Assembly: GCF_014204895.1 (NCBI RefSeq)
Contig: NZ_JACHMF010000001.1
Coordinates: forward strand, 310,001-374,000
Length of the DNA stretch: 64,000 nucleotides
Source of the DNA: Paractinoplanes abujensis
GTDB taxonomy: Bacteria > Actinomycetota > Actinomycetes > Mycobacteriales > Micromonosporaceae
Direction of reading: 5' to 3'
Numbering within the stretch: position 1 is the stretch's first letter; every line of letters begins with the position of its first letter. The position numbers and the translations under genes were made by a program. Positions 36,559 to 44,595 of the stretch are shown here, piece after piece. The notes beneath the pieces are model-generated. The model ran no database searches. It had not been told where the DNA came from and was given only the letters and a program-made list of their open reading frames with translations.

Positions 36559-37128
36559 ATGACCGCGCGGGCGCCGCGTGCTGATGCTGTGCGGAATCGG
36601 TCGAGAGTGCTGGCCGCGGCCGAGCAGGTTTTCGTGGCGCGGGGCACAACGGTGTCGACCGAGGAAGTGGCCCGCGCGGCCGGCGTCGGCATCGGCACGG
36701 TCTTCCGCCACTTCCCGACCAAGGCCGCCCTGATCGAGGCGGTCTTCCGCGAGCGCCTGCGCCGGTTCGCCGAGGAAGCCGAGCAGCTGGCCGAGTCCGA
36801 CGACCCGGGCACCGCGATCTGGACGTTCCTGACCCGCATCGCCGAGGTCGCCGCGGGCAAACAGGCGTGGGCCGACGCCTTCTCCGCGGCCGAGCTGCAC
36901 GACGCGTTCACCCCCGCCCGTGAGCAGCTCCCGCGCACCCTCGGCGCCCTGCTGGAGCGGGCGCAGGCGGTCGACGTCATCCGCCGCGACGTCACGGTCC
37001 CCGAGTTGACCGCCCTGATGCTTGCCGTCTCGCGCGTGCCCGACCAGTCCGCCGAGGGCGCCCCCCTGCGAGCCCGCGTCCTGACCATCGTCTTCGACGG
37101 CCTGCGCCCCCCACGCCCGGCGTCGTGA
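36559..37128 (+). CDS. TetR-family transcriptional regulator
   Basis: 189 aa. N-terminal TetR helix-turn-helix (~12-58): RSRVLAAAEQVFVARGTTVSTEEVARAAGVGIGTVFRHFPTKAALI by pattern. The variable C-terminal domain is helical (~70-180). Typical repressor size. The adjacent HAD gene overlaps by 4 bp (GTGA) and is probably cotranscribed. Confidence 0.9.
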   Translation: MTARAPRADAVRNRSRVLAAAEQVFVARGTTVSTEEVARAAGVGIGTVFRHFPTKAALIEAVFRERLRRFAEEAEQLAESDDPGTAIWTFLTRIAEVAAGKQAWADAFSAAELHDAFTPAREQLPRTLGALLERAQAVDVIRRDVTVPELTALMLAVSRVPDQSAEGAPLRARVLTIVFDGLRPPRPAS

Positions 37129-37802
37129 AGGCGGTTCTCTGGGACTTCGAGGGCACGCTGGCCCATCGCCCCGGCATGTGGAGCGCGTGCCTGCTCGACT
37201 GCCTGGCCGAGGCCTCGGGCGAGCCGTCGCCGCTGAGCGTGGCGGAGCTCCGTCCGCACCTGCGGTCCGGCTTCCCGTGGCACGAGCACGATCGGCCGCA
37301 TCACCACCTGGCCGACCCGGATGCGTGGTGGGCTTCCCTGCAGGGCGTTCTCGGCAACGCCCTGATCGCCGCGGGCGTACGGCCTGACCTCGCACAAGCC
37401 GCGGCGAAGCTGATGCGGCACCGTTTCACCGATCCCCGCCGATGGAGGGTTTTCTCCGACACGGTCGTCAGCCTCGACCGGCTCCACCGAGCGGGCTGGA
37501 CCAATGTGATCGTCAGCAACCACGTCCCGGAGCTCGACCGCCTGGTCGCTGACCTGGGTCTGTCCGACGTGATCGACGAGGTCTTCAGCTCGGCCCTGGT
37601 CGGGTGGGAGAAGCCGCACCCCCGGTTCTTCGACCACGTGCTCGACCGCTTGAAGCGACCCTCACCGGTGTGGATGGTGGGCGACAACCCGGTGGCGGAC
37701 ATCGCCGGAGCCCGTGCGGCCGGCATCCCTGCCCTCCTGGTCGACCCGGCCGCCCCCACCGGCCCTCACCTCCGTGACGTAGCCACCACGATCCTGCGCT
37801 GA
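37125..37802 (+). CDS. HAD-superfamily hydrolase
   Basis: 225 aa from GTG, coupled to the TetR gene. Motif I is DFEGTLAHR (Asp nucleophile with the second acidic residue replaced by Glu, an accepted variant), motif II VIVSNH (Ser), motif III Lys in GWEKPHPRFF and motif IV GDNPVADIAGARAAG. Cap-containing phosphatase of the phosphoglycolate-phosphatase-like branch. Substrate unknown. Confidence 0.87.
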   Translation: MKAVLWDFEGTLAHRPGMWSACLLDCLAEASGEPSPLSVAELRPHLRSGFPWHEHDRPHHHLADPDAWWASLQGVLGNALIAAGVRPDLAQAAAKLMRHRFTDPRRWRVFSDTVVSLDRLHRAGWTNVIVSNHVPELDRLVADLGLSDVIDEVFSSALVGWEKPHPRFFDHVLDRLKRPSPVWMVGDNPVADIAGARAAGIPALLVDPAAPTGPHLRDVATTILR

Positions 37803-37833
37803 CCGGTGGCCCCCGGGTGGCTAGGGTGGGGGC

Positions 37834-38412
37834 GTGGGTCCGTTGCGTGTTGCCTGGGTGGACGAGCAGTACGACCGGGAGAACGCGGGCCTGGGGCGCA
37901 GCCGCTTTGCCGAGCACGTGTGGGTGCACGCCAAGGAGTTCGACGACTGCTGGGGTGACATCTCGCCTGTCGGGTTCGCCTGTGTGGCCTGGCGGCTGGC
38001 GACCGCGCCGCATCTCGACCCGGGGTTCGTACGGCTGCATCGGCGGGTGCTCAGAGCCGAGCTGAGGCGCAACTCGTGGGACGGCTCCCTCACCGCCGCC
38101 GTCGACCTGGTCGCGCCGTGGCCGGGGGAGCTGAGCAGTCCGAGGAGCTGGACCCAGGATCGGGGCTGGCGCGGCTGGCCCGAGACGTTCGGCCAGTTCC
38201 TGGCGCCGTCGCAGGAGGAGCTGGCCCGCATCCCGCACGCCCGCTCGATGCTGGTGGTCGAGGCGCCGCTGACGTTCGCCGGCCTGCCGGCACTGCCCGA
38301 CAGTCCCGGTCCGGAGCTGCCCGAGCTGGCCGAACGCGCCGTCACCGTGCTGGTCCGCGAACTCAACGACTTGTTGTCGCCGATGGTCACACGGTTGGAG
38401 GCCGCCCGATGA
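37834..38412 (+). CDS. Conserved hypothetical protein
   Basis: 192 aa from GTG. Trp-rich, soluble, with WVDEQYDRENAGLGRSRFAEH at the start, PVGFACVAWRLATAP and SWTQDRGWRGWPETFGQFLAP in the middle. No known family. It overlaps the MatB-like gene by 4 bp (ATGA), suggesting cotranscription. Confidence 0.7.
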   Translation: MGPLRVAWVDEQYDRENAGLGRSRFAEHVWVHAKEFDDCWGDISPVGFACVAWRLATAPHLDPGFVRLHRRVLRAELRRNSWDGSLTAAVDLVAPWPGELSSPRSWTQDRGWRGWPETFGQFLAPSQEELARIPHARSMLVVEAPLTFAGLPALPDSPGPELPELAERAVTVLVRELNDLLSPMVTRLEAAR

Positions 38413-39740
38413 GCCGGTTGCTCGGTGCGCTGCACCATGCGGATGATCAAGCTGACGCCGTACGGGCGCAAGGGGTTGGACTGTCGCGGCAGGAGCTGCT
38501 GGGCCGGGCCGCGGCGGTGGCCGGCGGCATCGCGGGGCGGCGGATGGTGGCCGTGGAGGCGACGCCCACTCTCGACACCGTGGTGGCGATCACCGGGGCG
38601 TTGCTGGCCGGGGTGCCGGTGGTGCCGATCCCGCCCGACGCGGGGGAGCTGGAGCGGGCGCACATCCTGCGCGACTCGGGCGCCGAGCTGATCGACGCAG
38701 TGCCGCGGGCCGTGAGCACCGATGTTCCCGCCGAGCCGGATCCCGTACGGCCGGGGCTGGTGCTCTACACCAGTGGCACGACGGGCGCCCCGAAAGGGGT
38801 CGTGATCTCGCGGGCAGCGCTGGCGGCCGACCTGGACGCGCTGGCCGCGGTCTGGCAGTGGACACCGGACGACACGCTCGTGCACGGGTTGCCGCTGTTC
38901 CACGTGCACGGCCTGGTGCTGGGGGTGCTCGGGCCGCTGCGCGTCGGTTCCCGGCTGGTGCACACCGGAAAACCCACCCCGCAGGCGTACGCGGCGGCGG
39001 CCGGGACGCTGTATTTCGGCGTGCCCACCGTCTGGTCGCGGATCTGTGCCGCCCCCACCGAGGCCCGCGCGCTCGGCCGGGCCCGTCTGCTCGTCTCCGG
39101 CAGCGCACCCCTGCCGGTGCCGGTGTTCGAGCAGCTGCGCGAGTTGACCGGTCAGGCCCCGGTCGAGCGCTACGGCATGACGGAAACGCTGATCACGGTG
39201 AGCGCGCACGCCGACGGGGAACGCCGCGCCGGTCACGTCGGCCGGCCCGTGCCCGGGGTCGAGACGCGGCTGGTCGACGACACCGGCACACCCCTGGCGC
39301 CCGGCCCCGAGATCGGGCATCTGCAGGTGCGCGGGGCGACGCTGTTCGACGGCTACCTGCATCACGGCCGGCCCGAGCGCGACGGCTGGTTCGAGACCGG
39401 TGACGTGGCCACGATCGGCGCGGACGGGTGGCACCGGATCGTCGGGCGCGCCTCCACCGACCTGATCAAGACCGGGGGCTACCGGGTCGGCGCGGGTGAG
39501 GTCGAGGACGCGTTGCTGCTGCATCCCGCGGTCCGCGAGGCCGCCGTCGTCGGCTCCCCACACCCCGACCTGGGGGAGCAGATCACCGCGTACGTGGTCG
39601 CGGACGGGACGACGGAGCGCGAACTGATCGATTTCGTCGCCGCCGGCCTGTCCGTGCACAAACGTCCGCGCGTGGTGCACCTGGTCGACGGCCTGCCCCG
39701 CAACGCCATGGGCAAGGTGCAGAAGGCCGCACTACGGTAG
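38409..39740 (+). CDS. Acyl-CoA synthetase, malonyl-CoA synthetase (MatB)-like
   Basis: 443 aa, coupled by ATGA. ANL-superfamily motifs: A3 loop LYTSGTTGAPKG at ~119-130, LPLFHVHGL of the MatB type, VERYGMTET, the hinge region GWFETGD and A10 Lys436 in NAMGKVQKAA. The short length and HVHGL motif point to malonyl- or methylmalonyl-CoA synthetases, which make CoA esters by adenylation of the dicarboxylate. Other short acyl-CoA ligases are possible. It lies between two unrelated genes, so the context does not settle the substrate. Confidence 0.85.
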   Translation: MSRLLGALHHADDQADAVRAQGVGLSRQELLGRAAAVAGGIAGRRMVAVEATPTLDTVVAITGALLAGVPVVPIPPDAGELERAHILRDSGAELIDAVPRAVSTDVPAEPDPVRPGLVLYTSGTTGAPKGVVISRAALAADLDALAAVWQWTPDDTLVHGLPLFHVHGLVLGVLGPLRVGSRLVHTGKPTPQAYAAAAGTLYFGVPTVWSRICAAPTEARALGRARLLVSGSAPLPVPVFEQLRELTGQAPVERYGMTETLITVSAHADGERRAGHVGRPVPGVETRLVDDTGTPLAPGPEIGHLQVRGATLFDGYLHHGRPERDGWFETGDVATIGADGWHRIVGRASTDLIKTGGYRVGAGEVEDALLLHPAVREAAVVGSPHPDLGEQITAYVVADGTTERELIDFVAAGLSVHKRPRVVHLVDGLPRNAMGKVQKAALR

Positions 39741-39745
39741 GCGCG

Positions 39746-40453
39746 ATGAGAGTTTGGCTGACTCCGCAGTTCTGGCTGCGGCTGCTGATCGTCGGCTCGG
39801 GCCTGGCCGGCCTGCTGATCGGTGATCACCGCATCGTGTATTACACGTGCCAGAGCAACCTGATCACGCTGGGCTATTTCGGCGCGGTCCTGTATTGGAT
39901 GGTGCGTCGCGGCACGACCGGCCCCGCCGCACCCCGGCTGCGCGGCGCGGTCACCCTGTGGATCGTCATCACCGGCCTGATCTCGCACTTCATGCTGCAG
40001 AACGGCGCGAACCCGCTGCCCGGCCTGGCCGTGGCCGATCCCGCGAGCCGCGTCACCAACTGGTCGATGTTCCTGGTTCACTACGCCGTGCCGCTGCTGG
40101 TCCTCACCGACTGGGTGCTGTTCGGCCCCCGCCGTGTCTCCCCGTGGCGCGACCTGGGCCTGTGGATCCTGTTCCCCCTGGCGTACGGCGTGACGTCGGT
40201 GACCCGCGCCATCCTGTTCCCCACGGTCAGCGTCCGCTATCCGTATTTCTTCCTCGACCCCACGACCCACGGCTACGACTGGGTGGCCGGCCAGTTCGCC
40301 GAGCTCGCCGTGATCTTCGCCGTCCTCGGGGCCGCGCTGCTCGGCGTCGACCGCCTGGCGGCTCGCCTGGCACGCCCCGCTGAGGATTCCCCGGTTGTCC
40401 ACAATCCCGAGCCGTCCACAGGCACCCCCGCCAAGATCGGCCCCACCCGGTAA
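39746..40453 (+). CDS. Pr6Pr-family membrane protein (FAR-17a/AIG1-like)
   Basis: 235 aa, 5 bp after the synthetase gene. Six hydrophobic segments: ~9-28, ~38-52 (ITLGYFGAVLYWMV), ~67-84 (LWIVITGLISHFML), ~107-124 (MFLVHYAVPLLVLTDWVLF), ~136-157 and ~182-204. TCQSNL at ~34-39 and HYAVPLLVLTDW are signatures of the Pr6Pr/FAR-17a-like family; in eukaryotes the relatives are hydrolases of lipid fatty-acid esters of hydroxy fatty acids. The bacterial function is not known. C-terminal ~30 residues are polar and disordered. Confidence 0.82.
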   Translation: MRVWLTPQFWLRLLIVGSGLAGLLIGDHRIVYYTCQSNLITLGYFGAVLYWMVRRGTTGPAAPRLRGAVTLWIVITGLISHFMLQNGANPLPGLAVADPASRVTNWSMFLVHYAVPLLVLTDWVLFGPRRVSPWRDLGLWILFPLAYGVTSVTRAILFPTVSVRYPYFFLDPTTHGYDWVAGQFAELAVIFAVLGAALLGVDRLAARLARPAEDSPVVHNPEPSTGTPAKIGPTR

Positions 40454-40595
40454 AATCTGCGGTGGGTCGGGGGTCCCCCGGTGGGGTGGGTTGGCACACC
40501 GGAGTTGATCAAGAGGGCGCCGTTGACCTGGACGACTGCCGGCCCCAGGCCGGTCGACGACCAATCGTGATCGCTGACCGCGGCGGAGGCGGCCC

Positions 40596-40610
40596 GCCCG
40601 GAAACCGGGC
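40596..40610 (-). terminator. Hairpin downstream of the NlpC/P60 gene
   Basis: GCCCG-GAAAC-CGGGC, a small hairpin 54 bp after the NlpC/P60 stop on the minus strand, in a 210-bp gap between convergent genes. A second hairpin (GCCGGCCCCAGGCCGG) lies nearby at ~40541. Either could end transcription from both sides. Confidence 0.4.
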
Positions 40611-40663
40611 AGAGCCGACACCGTCAAGTGGTTGCTGTCCGGGAGGTCCGGGAGGTCACCGGA

Positions 40664-41152
40664 TCAGCCGGCGACCCGCCCGTAGCGAACCTGCTTCCAG
40701 TTCCAGATCTTGGCCAGCTTGACCCGGTCACCAGGCTTCGGGGCATGCCACACCTGACCCGCCCCCGCATAGACGGCCACGTGGTAGGCCCGGCTCCCCG
40801 AAACCCAGAAGACCAGGTCACCCGGCCGCACCGCGGCACCCGTGATCTTTTTGGCCGCGCGGTACTGAGCCTGCGCCGTGCGGGGCAGGGCGACGTGGGC
40901 CTTGGCGTAGGCGTACCCGGTCAGGCCCGAGCAGTCGAACGCGTTGGGACCGCGCGACCCGTACCTGTAGGGCTTGCCTCGCTGGGCCCGGGCGGCCGCG
41001 ACGACCGCGTTGCCACGCGCGGCCAGGGCGGCCGACGCGGCGGCAGCCGGAGAGACGTGAGCGGCCTGGGCCGGGGCGACGAGCAGGGTGGCCGACATCA
41101 GCGCGGCCGCGGCCGGCACGAGCAGGCGGCGCAGCTTCGTGGAGACAGACAA
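40664..41152 (-). CDS. Secreted NlpC/P60 peptidoglycan hydrolase
   Basis: 162 aa from a TTG at 41152, chosen because GAGG is 6 nt upstream and the next residues give a good Sec signal (LRRLLVPAAAALMSATLLVAPAQA-A). The NlpC/P60 domain fills the mature protein: catalytic Cys in NAFDCSGLTGYAYA, His in RAYHVAVYAGAG and the third residue in VWHAPKPGD. These enzymes cut D-Glu-meso-DAP type bonds in cell-wall peptides. A c-di-AMP riboswitch lies immediately upstream, as for rpfA and similar cell-wall hydrolase genes in actinobacteria. Confidence 0.9.
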   Translation of the reverse strand: MSVSTKLRRLLVPAAAALMSATLLVAPAQAAHVSPAAAASAALAARGNAVVAAARAQRGKPYRYGSRGPNAFDCSGLTGYAYAKAHVALPRTAQAQYRAAKKITGAAVRPGDLVFWVSGSRAYHVAVYAGAGQVWHAPKPGDRVKLAKIWNWKQVRYGRVAG

Positions 41153-41159
41153 GACGATC

Positions 41160-41305
41160 CTCGGTCCTTCAACCGCCTGCGAGGTTAGCTGTCGGATTAG
41201 GCCTGAAGGCGGCCCGTCGCGTGAGGCGACCTCACCCCTAGCCGGCGCTCGGGCCGGCGTTCTGGTTCCCCCGTTCCCGCCCACTGAAGTTCCGTCGATG
41301 ACAGG
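41160..41305 (-). ncRNA. c-di-AMP (ydaO-yuaA) riboswitch
   Basis: Reading the minus strand 5'-3', the region contains GAACGGGGGAACCAG, GGCTAGGGGTGAGGTCGCC, a CTTCAGG turn and the hallmark CCGACAGCTAACCTCGCAGG, the conserved core of ydaO-yuaA riboswitches. It ends 8 bp before the TTG start of the NlpC/P60 gene. In actinobacteria this class is most often found upstream of secreted peptidoglycan hydrolases and turns expression off when c-di-AMP is bound. The boundaries are approximate. Confidence 0.85.
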
Positions 41306-41917
41306 TCGGGCCGTCCCGTGGTGGGCGGGACTCGGCGTCCCGGGGCGGCCTGGCTTGTGCCCCGCTCGGGGCACGCAGGCAACGATCGGCCGGGTCGGGC
41401 CATCCGCCATGTTTCGCAGCCGCCCCAGAAAACTCGCTGGTCACACATCGGAATCCGCGTCCGATGTCGCTCCGGACACCCAGGACGAGCCGTGGTCAAC
41501 CGGCGTCATTTCGGGCCGCCGGTCCGGTGACCCTCATCACCCAACTTGTCGGCCGGACAGGCGGCGGCGGGGGATCCGGCACCTGAGCCGCACCCCGTCG
41601 CGACTACGCGCAGCAACCTAAGGCATCTCTTAGGTAGCTGTTGACTTTGGACGGCGCTCACGAAAGATTGCGTCGGAATCGAGGGAGGTGCGGCGTGCGG
41701 TGACACGTTCGTGGCGGCAGGGTCTCTACAAGGGATGATCGACCGGTGACGACCCGGAAGATCGTTCGTTGGATCCAGGCGAGCCGTTACGCCCAGCAAT
41801 GTCGGACTTGCCGGAATGTGCTGATGAGCCAAACCCGCTGATAGGGCCGTACCCTCCGCAAACGGCTTTTCGATGGTCAAGCCGGACACGTCGCCGATCA
41901 TCAAGCGAGGCCCCTGC
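41306..41917. other. Promoter region between NlpC/P60 and surface-protein genes
   Basis: 612 bp without a supported gene; small frames lack coding bias. It carries ACCTAAG-GCATCT-CTTAGGT at 41616-41635 (7-bp perfect stem), just before TTGACT at 41641-41646, a possible -35 element for the rightward gene 277 bp on. The match of any -10 is weak. The long leader before 41918 is unexplained. Confidence 0.4.
41616..41635. promoter_or_regulatory. Inverted repeat near a possible -35 element
   Basis: ACCTAAG, six bases, CTTAGGT, exact 7-bp stem; followed six bases later by TTGACT. Could be an operator, or a weak terminator-like hairpin. No known motif. Confidence 0.3.
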
Positions 41918-43951
41918 ATGCCGACCCCGTGCTCCCGCCGCCCACCCCGGACGTATCCTGCATTCTCCGGAGCGGCCGCCGCCCTGACCGCCCTCGCGGT
42001 CATCGCGGTCCCCACCGAAGCGCACGCCGCTATGCCCGCTACCTCGCACGGACCCTCCGGCGAAGCGGTCGTCGCGGTGCCCGCCGGCACGCACGGACGA
42101 GCTGACGAATGTGAAGGGGCCCGCTTCACAGCCACCGCCCGGGCTGCCCTCGCGAAGATCACCGTGCTCGATGCCGGTGTGCTGCGCCCCGACCTGCCCG
42201 CGCTGACCGACGTGCGGCTCGCCTCGGCCCGGGGCGACGTCGACAGCGAACGCAGCCCTCACCGTACGGTCGCCACCGGCCGCTACGCCGACGCCGAACT
42301 GCTCGGGCTGCGGGTCCCCGGCGCCCCACGGGCGGGCACGGGTGCCGAGAGCCGCGCGCCCTCCGGCCCCGGCCCGGCCGAGACCGACGCCCCAGCCCGA
42401 ACCGGAAGCGGCCCGTCCCCCACGCCCAACCAGCCCGCCGCCGATCCGGCGCCCGAGATCGGGAATCCCGAGCCCGGCCGGCAGACAGCCAACTCCGGAC
42501 CTCGCGCGGCCACCTCCGAGCACCGCGCGGCCACCTCCGAGCACCGCGCGGCCACTTCTGGGCGTCGCGCAGACACCGGGCAGCGCGTGGACAACTCTGG
42601 GCGGCGCGTGGACAACTTCGAGCATCGCGCGGCCACTTCTGGGCGTCGCGCAGACACCGGGCAGCGCGTGGACAACTCTGGGCGGCGCGTGGACAACTTC
42701 GAGCATCGCGCGGCCACTTCTGGGCGTCGCGCAGACACCGGGCAGCGCGTGGACAACTCTGGGCGGCGCGTGGACAACTTCGAGCATCGCGCGGCCACTT
42801 CTGGGCGTCGCGCAGACACCGGGCAGCGCGTGGACAGCTCCGAGCAGCGCGCGGCCACCTCTGGACAGCGCGCGGACAGCTCCGAGCACCGCGCGGCCAC
42901 CTCCGGGCAGCGCGTGGACACCTTTGAGCAGCGCGCGGCCACCTCTGGGCAACGCGTGGACGCCTTCGGGCAACGCGCGGACAAGAACGGGCACCGCGTA
43001 GGCGACAAAGGGCTGGTCGGTGTCAACGCCGGCGGTCTGGCCACCATCCGGCTGGGTAAGTCGACCGCTGACGCGCGCTGGGAAGAGGCGTACCGCTGCG
43101 GTGGGACGGGACCGCTCACCCGCAGCGCCACGATGCTCGCCGGTGCGCAGTTGTTGGGCGGGGGCGGCACCATCCCGGCGATCCGCGCGATGCGTCCGGC
43201 CGGAGCCGGCGAGCCCACCAGCTTGCTGAAGCTGGGCCCCACCGGCTCCGCCCGGAGCGGCACCGACCTCGTACGCAAAAAGGGTCGTCTCGCCGTGACC
43301 GCGGGCGCCGGGGTGGCCCTGTCCGATGTGACGCTGTTCGCCGGCACCCCGCAGCAGGTGTCGATCAAGGTCGTCACGCAGCCCGCGCTGACCGTCACCG
43401 CGACCGGCTTTCCCGCCCACGACGAGGTCGATTATCGCCCGGCTGTGCTCGAGGTGACCGCGGCGGGCCGGCCGGCCGCCACCCTCGACGCGCGGGACGC
43501 CGGCGTCGGGGTCGAGCTGCTGGGTGGTCTCACGTCGTCGTCGCTGCTGACGGCCAAGATCTCGCTGGGCTCAGTCCGTCAGGACAAGACCGGAGACGCC
43601 GTACGGGCGGAGGCCGCGGCAGTGCGCGTCGAGGTCATGACGGGCGGCGCGCACCTGCTCGACGTCGCGCTCGGCCACCTGTACGCCGAGGCGTCCGCCC
43701 CGCCGCTGCTGACCGTCCCGATCCGGCCGAGGCTCAGAACGTTCGAGAAGCCCGCCGCCCCGGCCGAAGCCACTGCCGCGGCGACGGCTCCGCCGGTGGC
43801 CCCTGCCGTCGCACGGCCGTCACCCCGTACGGGGGCAAGCTTTTTGGCTTTGACCGGCGCGAACATCGCCGCCGCGGCCGGTGGGGGACTGCTGCTGATC
43901 CTGCTCGGTGTGGCCGCCGTGGCCTTGACCCGCCGCAGCCGGCGCCGCTGA
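41918..43951 (+). CDS. Sortase-anchored (LALTG) surface protein with Arg-rich tandem repeats
   Basis: 677 aa from the ATG at 41918 (GAGG 7 nt upstream); signal peptide ~1-38 (cleavage AHA-AMP). Residues ~110-200 are Pro/Ala/Gly-rich. Residues ~195-365 are a repeat region of short, mostly seven-residue steps of the form R-(A/V)-(A/D)-T/N-S-G-R/Q, including three perfect copies of a 27-residue block. Next a globular C-terminal part (~370-605) with ITLF-like beta segments (TLFAGTPQQVSIKVVTQPALTV by pattern). The end is a cell-wall sorting signal: LALTG at 643-647, a hydrophobic helix and RRSRRR. LAxTG is the motif of class E sortases. Function unknown; probably a surface structure or adhesin. 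Confidence 0.85.
   Translation: MPTPCSRRPPRTYPAFSGAAAALTALAVIAVPTEAHAAMPATSHGPSGEAVVAVPAGTHGRADECEGARFTATARAALAKITVLDAGVLRPDLPALTDVRLASARGDVDSERSPHRTVATGRYADAELLGLRVPGAPRAGTGAESRAPSGPGPAETDAPARTGSGPSPTPNQPAADPAPEIGNPEPGRQTANSGPRAATSEHRAATSEHRAATSGRRADTGQRVDNSGRRVDNFEHRAATSGRRADTGQRVDNSGRRVDNFEHRAATSGRRADTGQRVDNSGRRVDNFEHRAATSGRRADTGQRVDSSEQRAATSGQRADSSEHRAATSGQRVDTFEQRAATSGQRVDAFGQRADKNGHRVGDKGLVGVNAGGLATIRLGKSTADARWEEAYRCGGTGPLTRSATMLAGAQLLGGGGTIPAIRAMRPAGAGEPTSLLKLGPTGSARSGTDLVRKKGRLAVTAGAGVALSDVTLFAGTPQQVSIKVVTQPALTVTATGFPAHDEVDYRPAVLEVTAAGRPAATLDARDAGVGVELLGGLTSSSLLTAKISLGSVRQDKTGDAVRAEAAAVRVEVMTGGAHLLDVALGHLYAEASAPPLLTVPIRPRLRTFEKPAAPAEATAAATAPPVAPAVARPSPRTGASFLALTGANIAAAAGGGLLLILLGVAAVALTRRSRRR
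42545..42835 (+). repeat. Three perfect 81-bp tandem repeats plus a partial fourth in the surface-protein gene
   Basis: Copies start at 42545, 42626, 42707 and 42788, each beginning CGCGCGGCCACTTCTGGGCG. The first three are identical over essentially 81 bp, the last shortened. 81 bp is 27 codons, so the frame is kept. Near-perfect DNA identity implies recent duplication by slippage or recombination, and copy number may vary between strains. Confidence 0.95.
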
Positions 43952-43969
43952 ACCGGACCCGGGGAGGAC

Positions 43970-43999
43970 GCGGCGGCGCTGTCCCGGCAGCGCCGCCGC
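43970..43999. terminator. Bidirectional terminator between surface protein and DUF6346 genes
   Basis: GCGGCGGCGCTG and CAGCGCCGCCGC, an exact 12-bp stem with a six-base loop. It lies 18 bp after the surface-protein stop and 2 bp from the stop of the convergent gene. Confidence 0.75.
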
Positions 44000-44001
44000 T
44001 T

Positions 44002-44577
44002 CTAACGTTTGCGGCGGAACGACGCCCGGACGATCATCACGATGAGGAACACGGGGACCAGCGCGAGGAAACCCAGCCCGTAGCCGATCCAGCGCAGCCA
44101 CGGCCGGTAGTCGTCGTCGGCCCGGGCCAGTTGCTGGCTCTGCCGGTACCGCCCGGCGTCGCCGACCTCGATCACCTTGCCGATGTCGTCCGAAGTGAAC
44201 ACGGCGGACACCGTCATCCGCGTCTGCTGACCGTCGTTCCAGTCGAACGACGCCGTGCACGCGTCCCAGTAGCCGAAGCCCTTGGTGCTGATCGGCCCGT
44301 GCTGCACACACGAGAGGACGGTGGCTTTTCCCGTACGGGTGGTGTCGTCCATGCTCCGCCCGGCCAGCCGGGACAGCGTCACCGCCGACCCGGTCAGCGC
44401 CAGTGCGATCACGACGGTCACGATCATGAACAGGGCGGACCGGAGCGTGCTGCCCTCACGACGCTCGACGACCGGCGGCGGGGCGGCGGCCGCCCGGGCC
44501 TCCTCCGCGTCGAGTTCGGCCTCGCGGGCCCGGATCTGGGCGAGGCGGTCGGTGATCCGGTCGTTCTGCGGGTCCAC
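44002..44577 (-). CDS. DUF6346-type membrane protein of the second type VII cassette
   Basis: 191 aa. A helical, acidic N terminus (LAQIRAREAELDAEEARAAA), then transmembrane helix 1 at ~47-68 (LFMIVTVVIALALTGSAVTL), an extracytoplasmic part with two Cys (VLSCVQHGP, WDACTASFDW) and helix 2 at ~165-185 (YGLGFLALVPVFLIVMI). The overall pattern matches DUF6346 proteins often found next to actinobacterial ESX-type genes. It lies 18 bp behind the large WXG-type gene. Role unknown; could be a membrane partner of the cassette. Confidence 0.75.
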   Translation of the reverse strand: MDPQNDRITDRLAQIRAREAELDAEEARAAAAPPPVVERREGSTLRSALFMIVTVVIALALTGSAVTLSRLAGRSMDDTTRTGKATVLSCVQHGPISTKGFGYWDACTASFDWNDGQQTRMTVSAVFTSDDIGKVIEVGDAGRYRQSQQLARADDDYRPWLRWIGYGLGFLALVPVFLIVMIVRASFRRKR

Positions 44578-44595
44578 GGGACGGCTCCTCGGGGC

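Noticed and set aside
40454..40663. Structured RNA gene between the Pr6Pr and NlpC/P60 genes
   Set aside because: Several short hairpins are visible, but none matches a known RNA (RNase P, tmRNA or 6S); they fit convergent terminators.
42545..42835. Possible CRISPR array
   Set aside because: The units are direct 81-bp coding repeats in frame, with no spacers.
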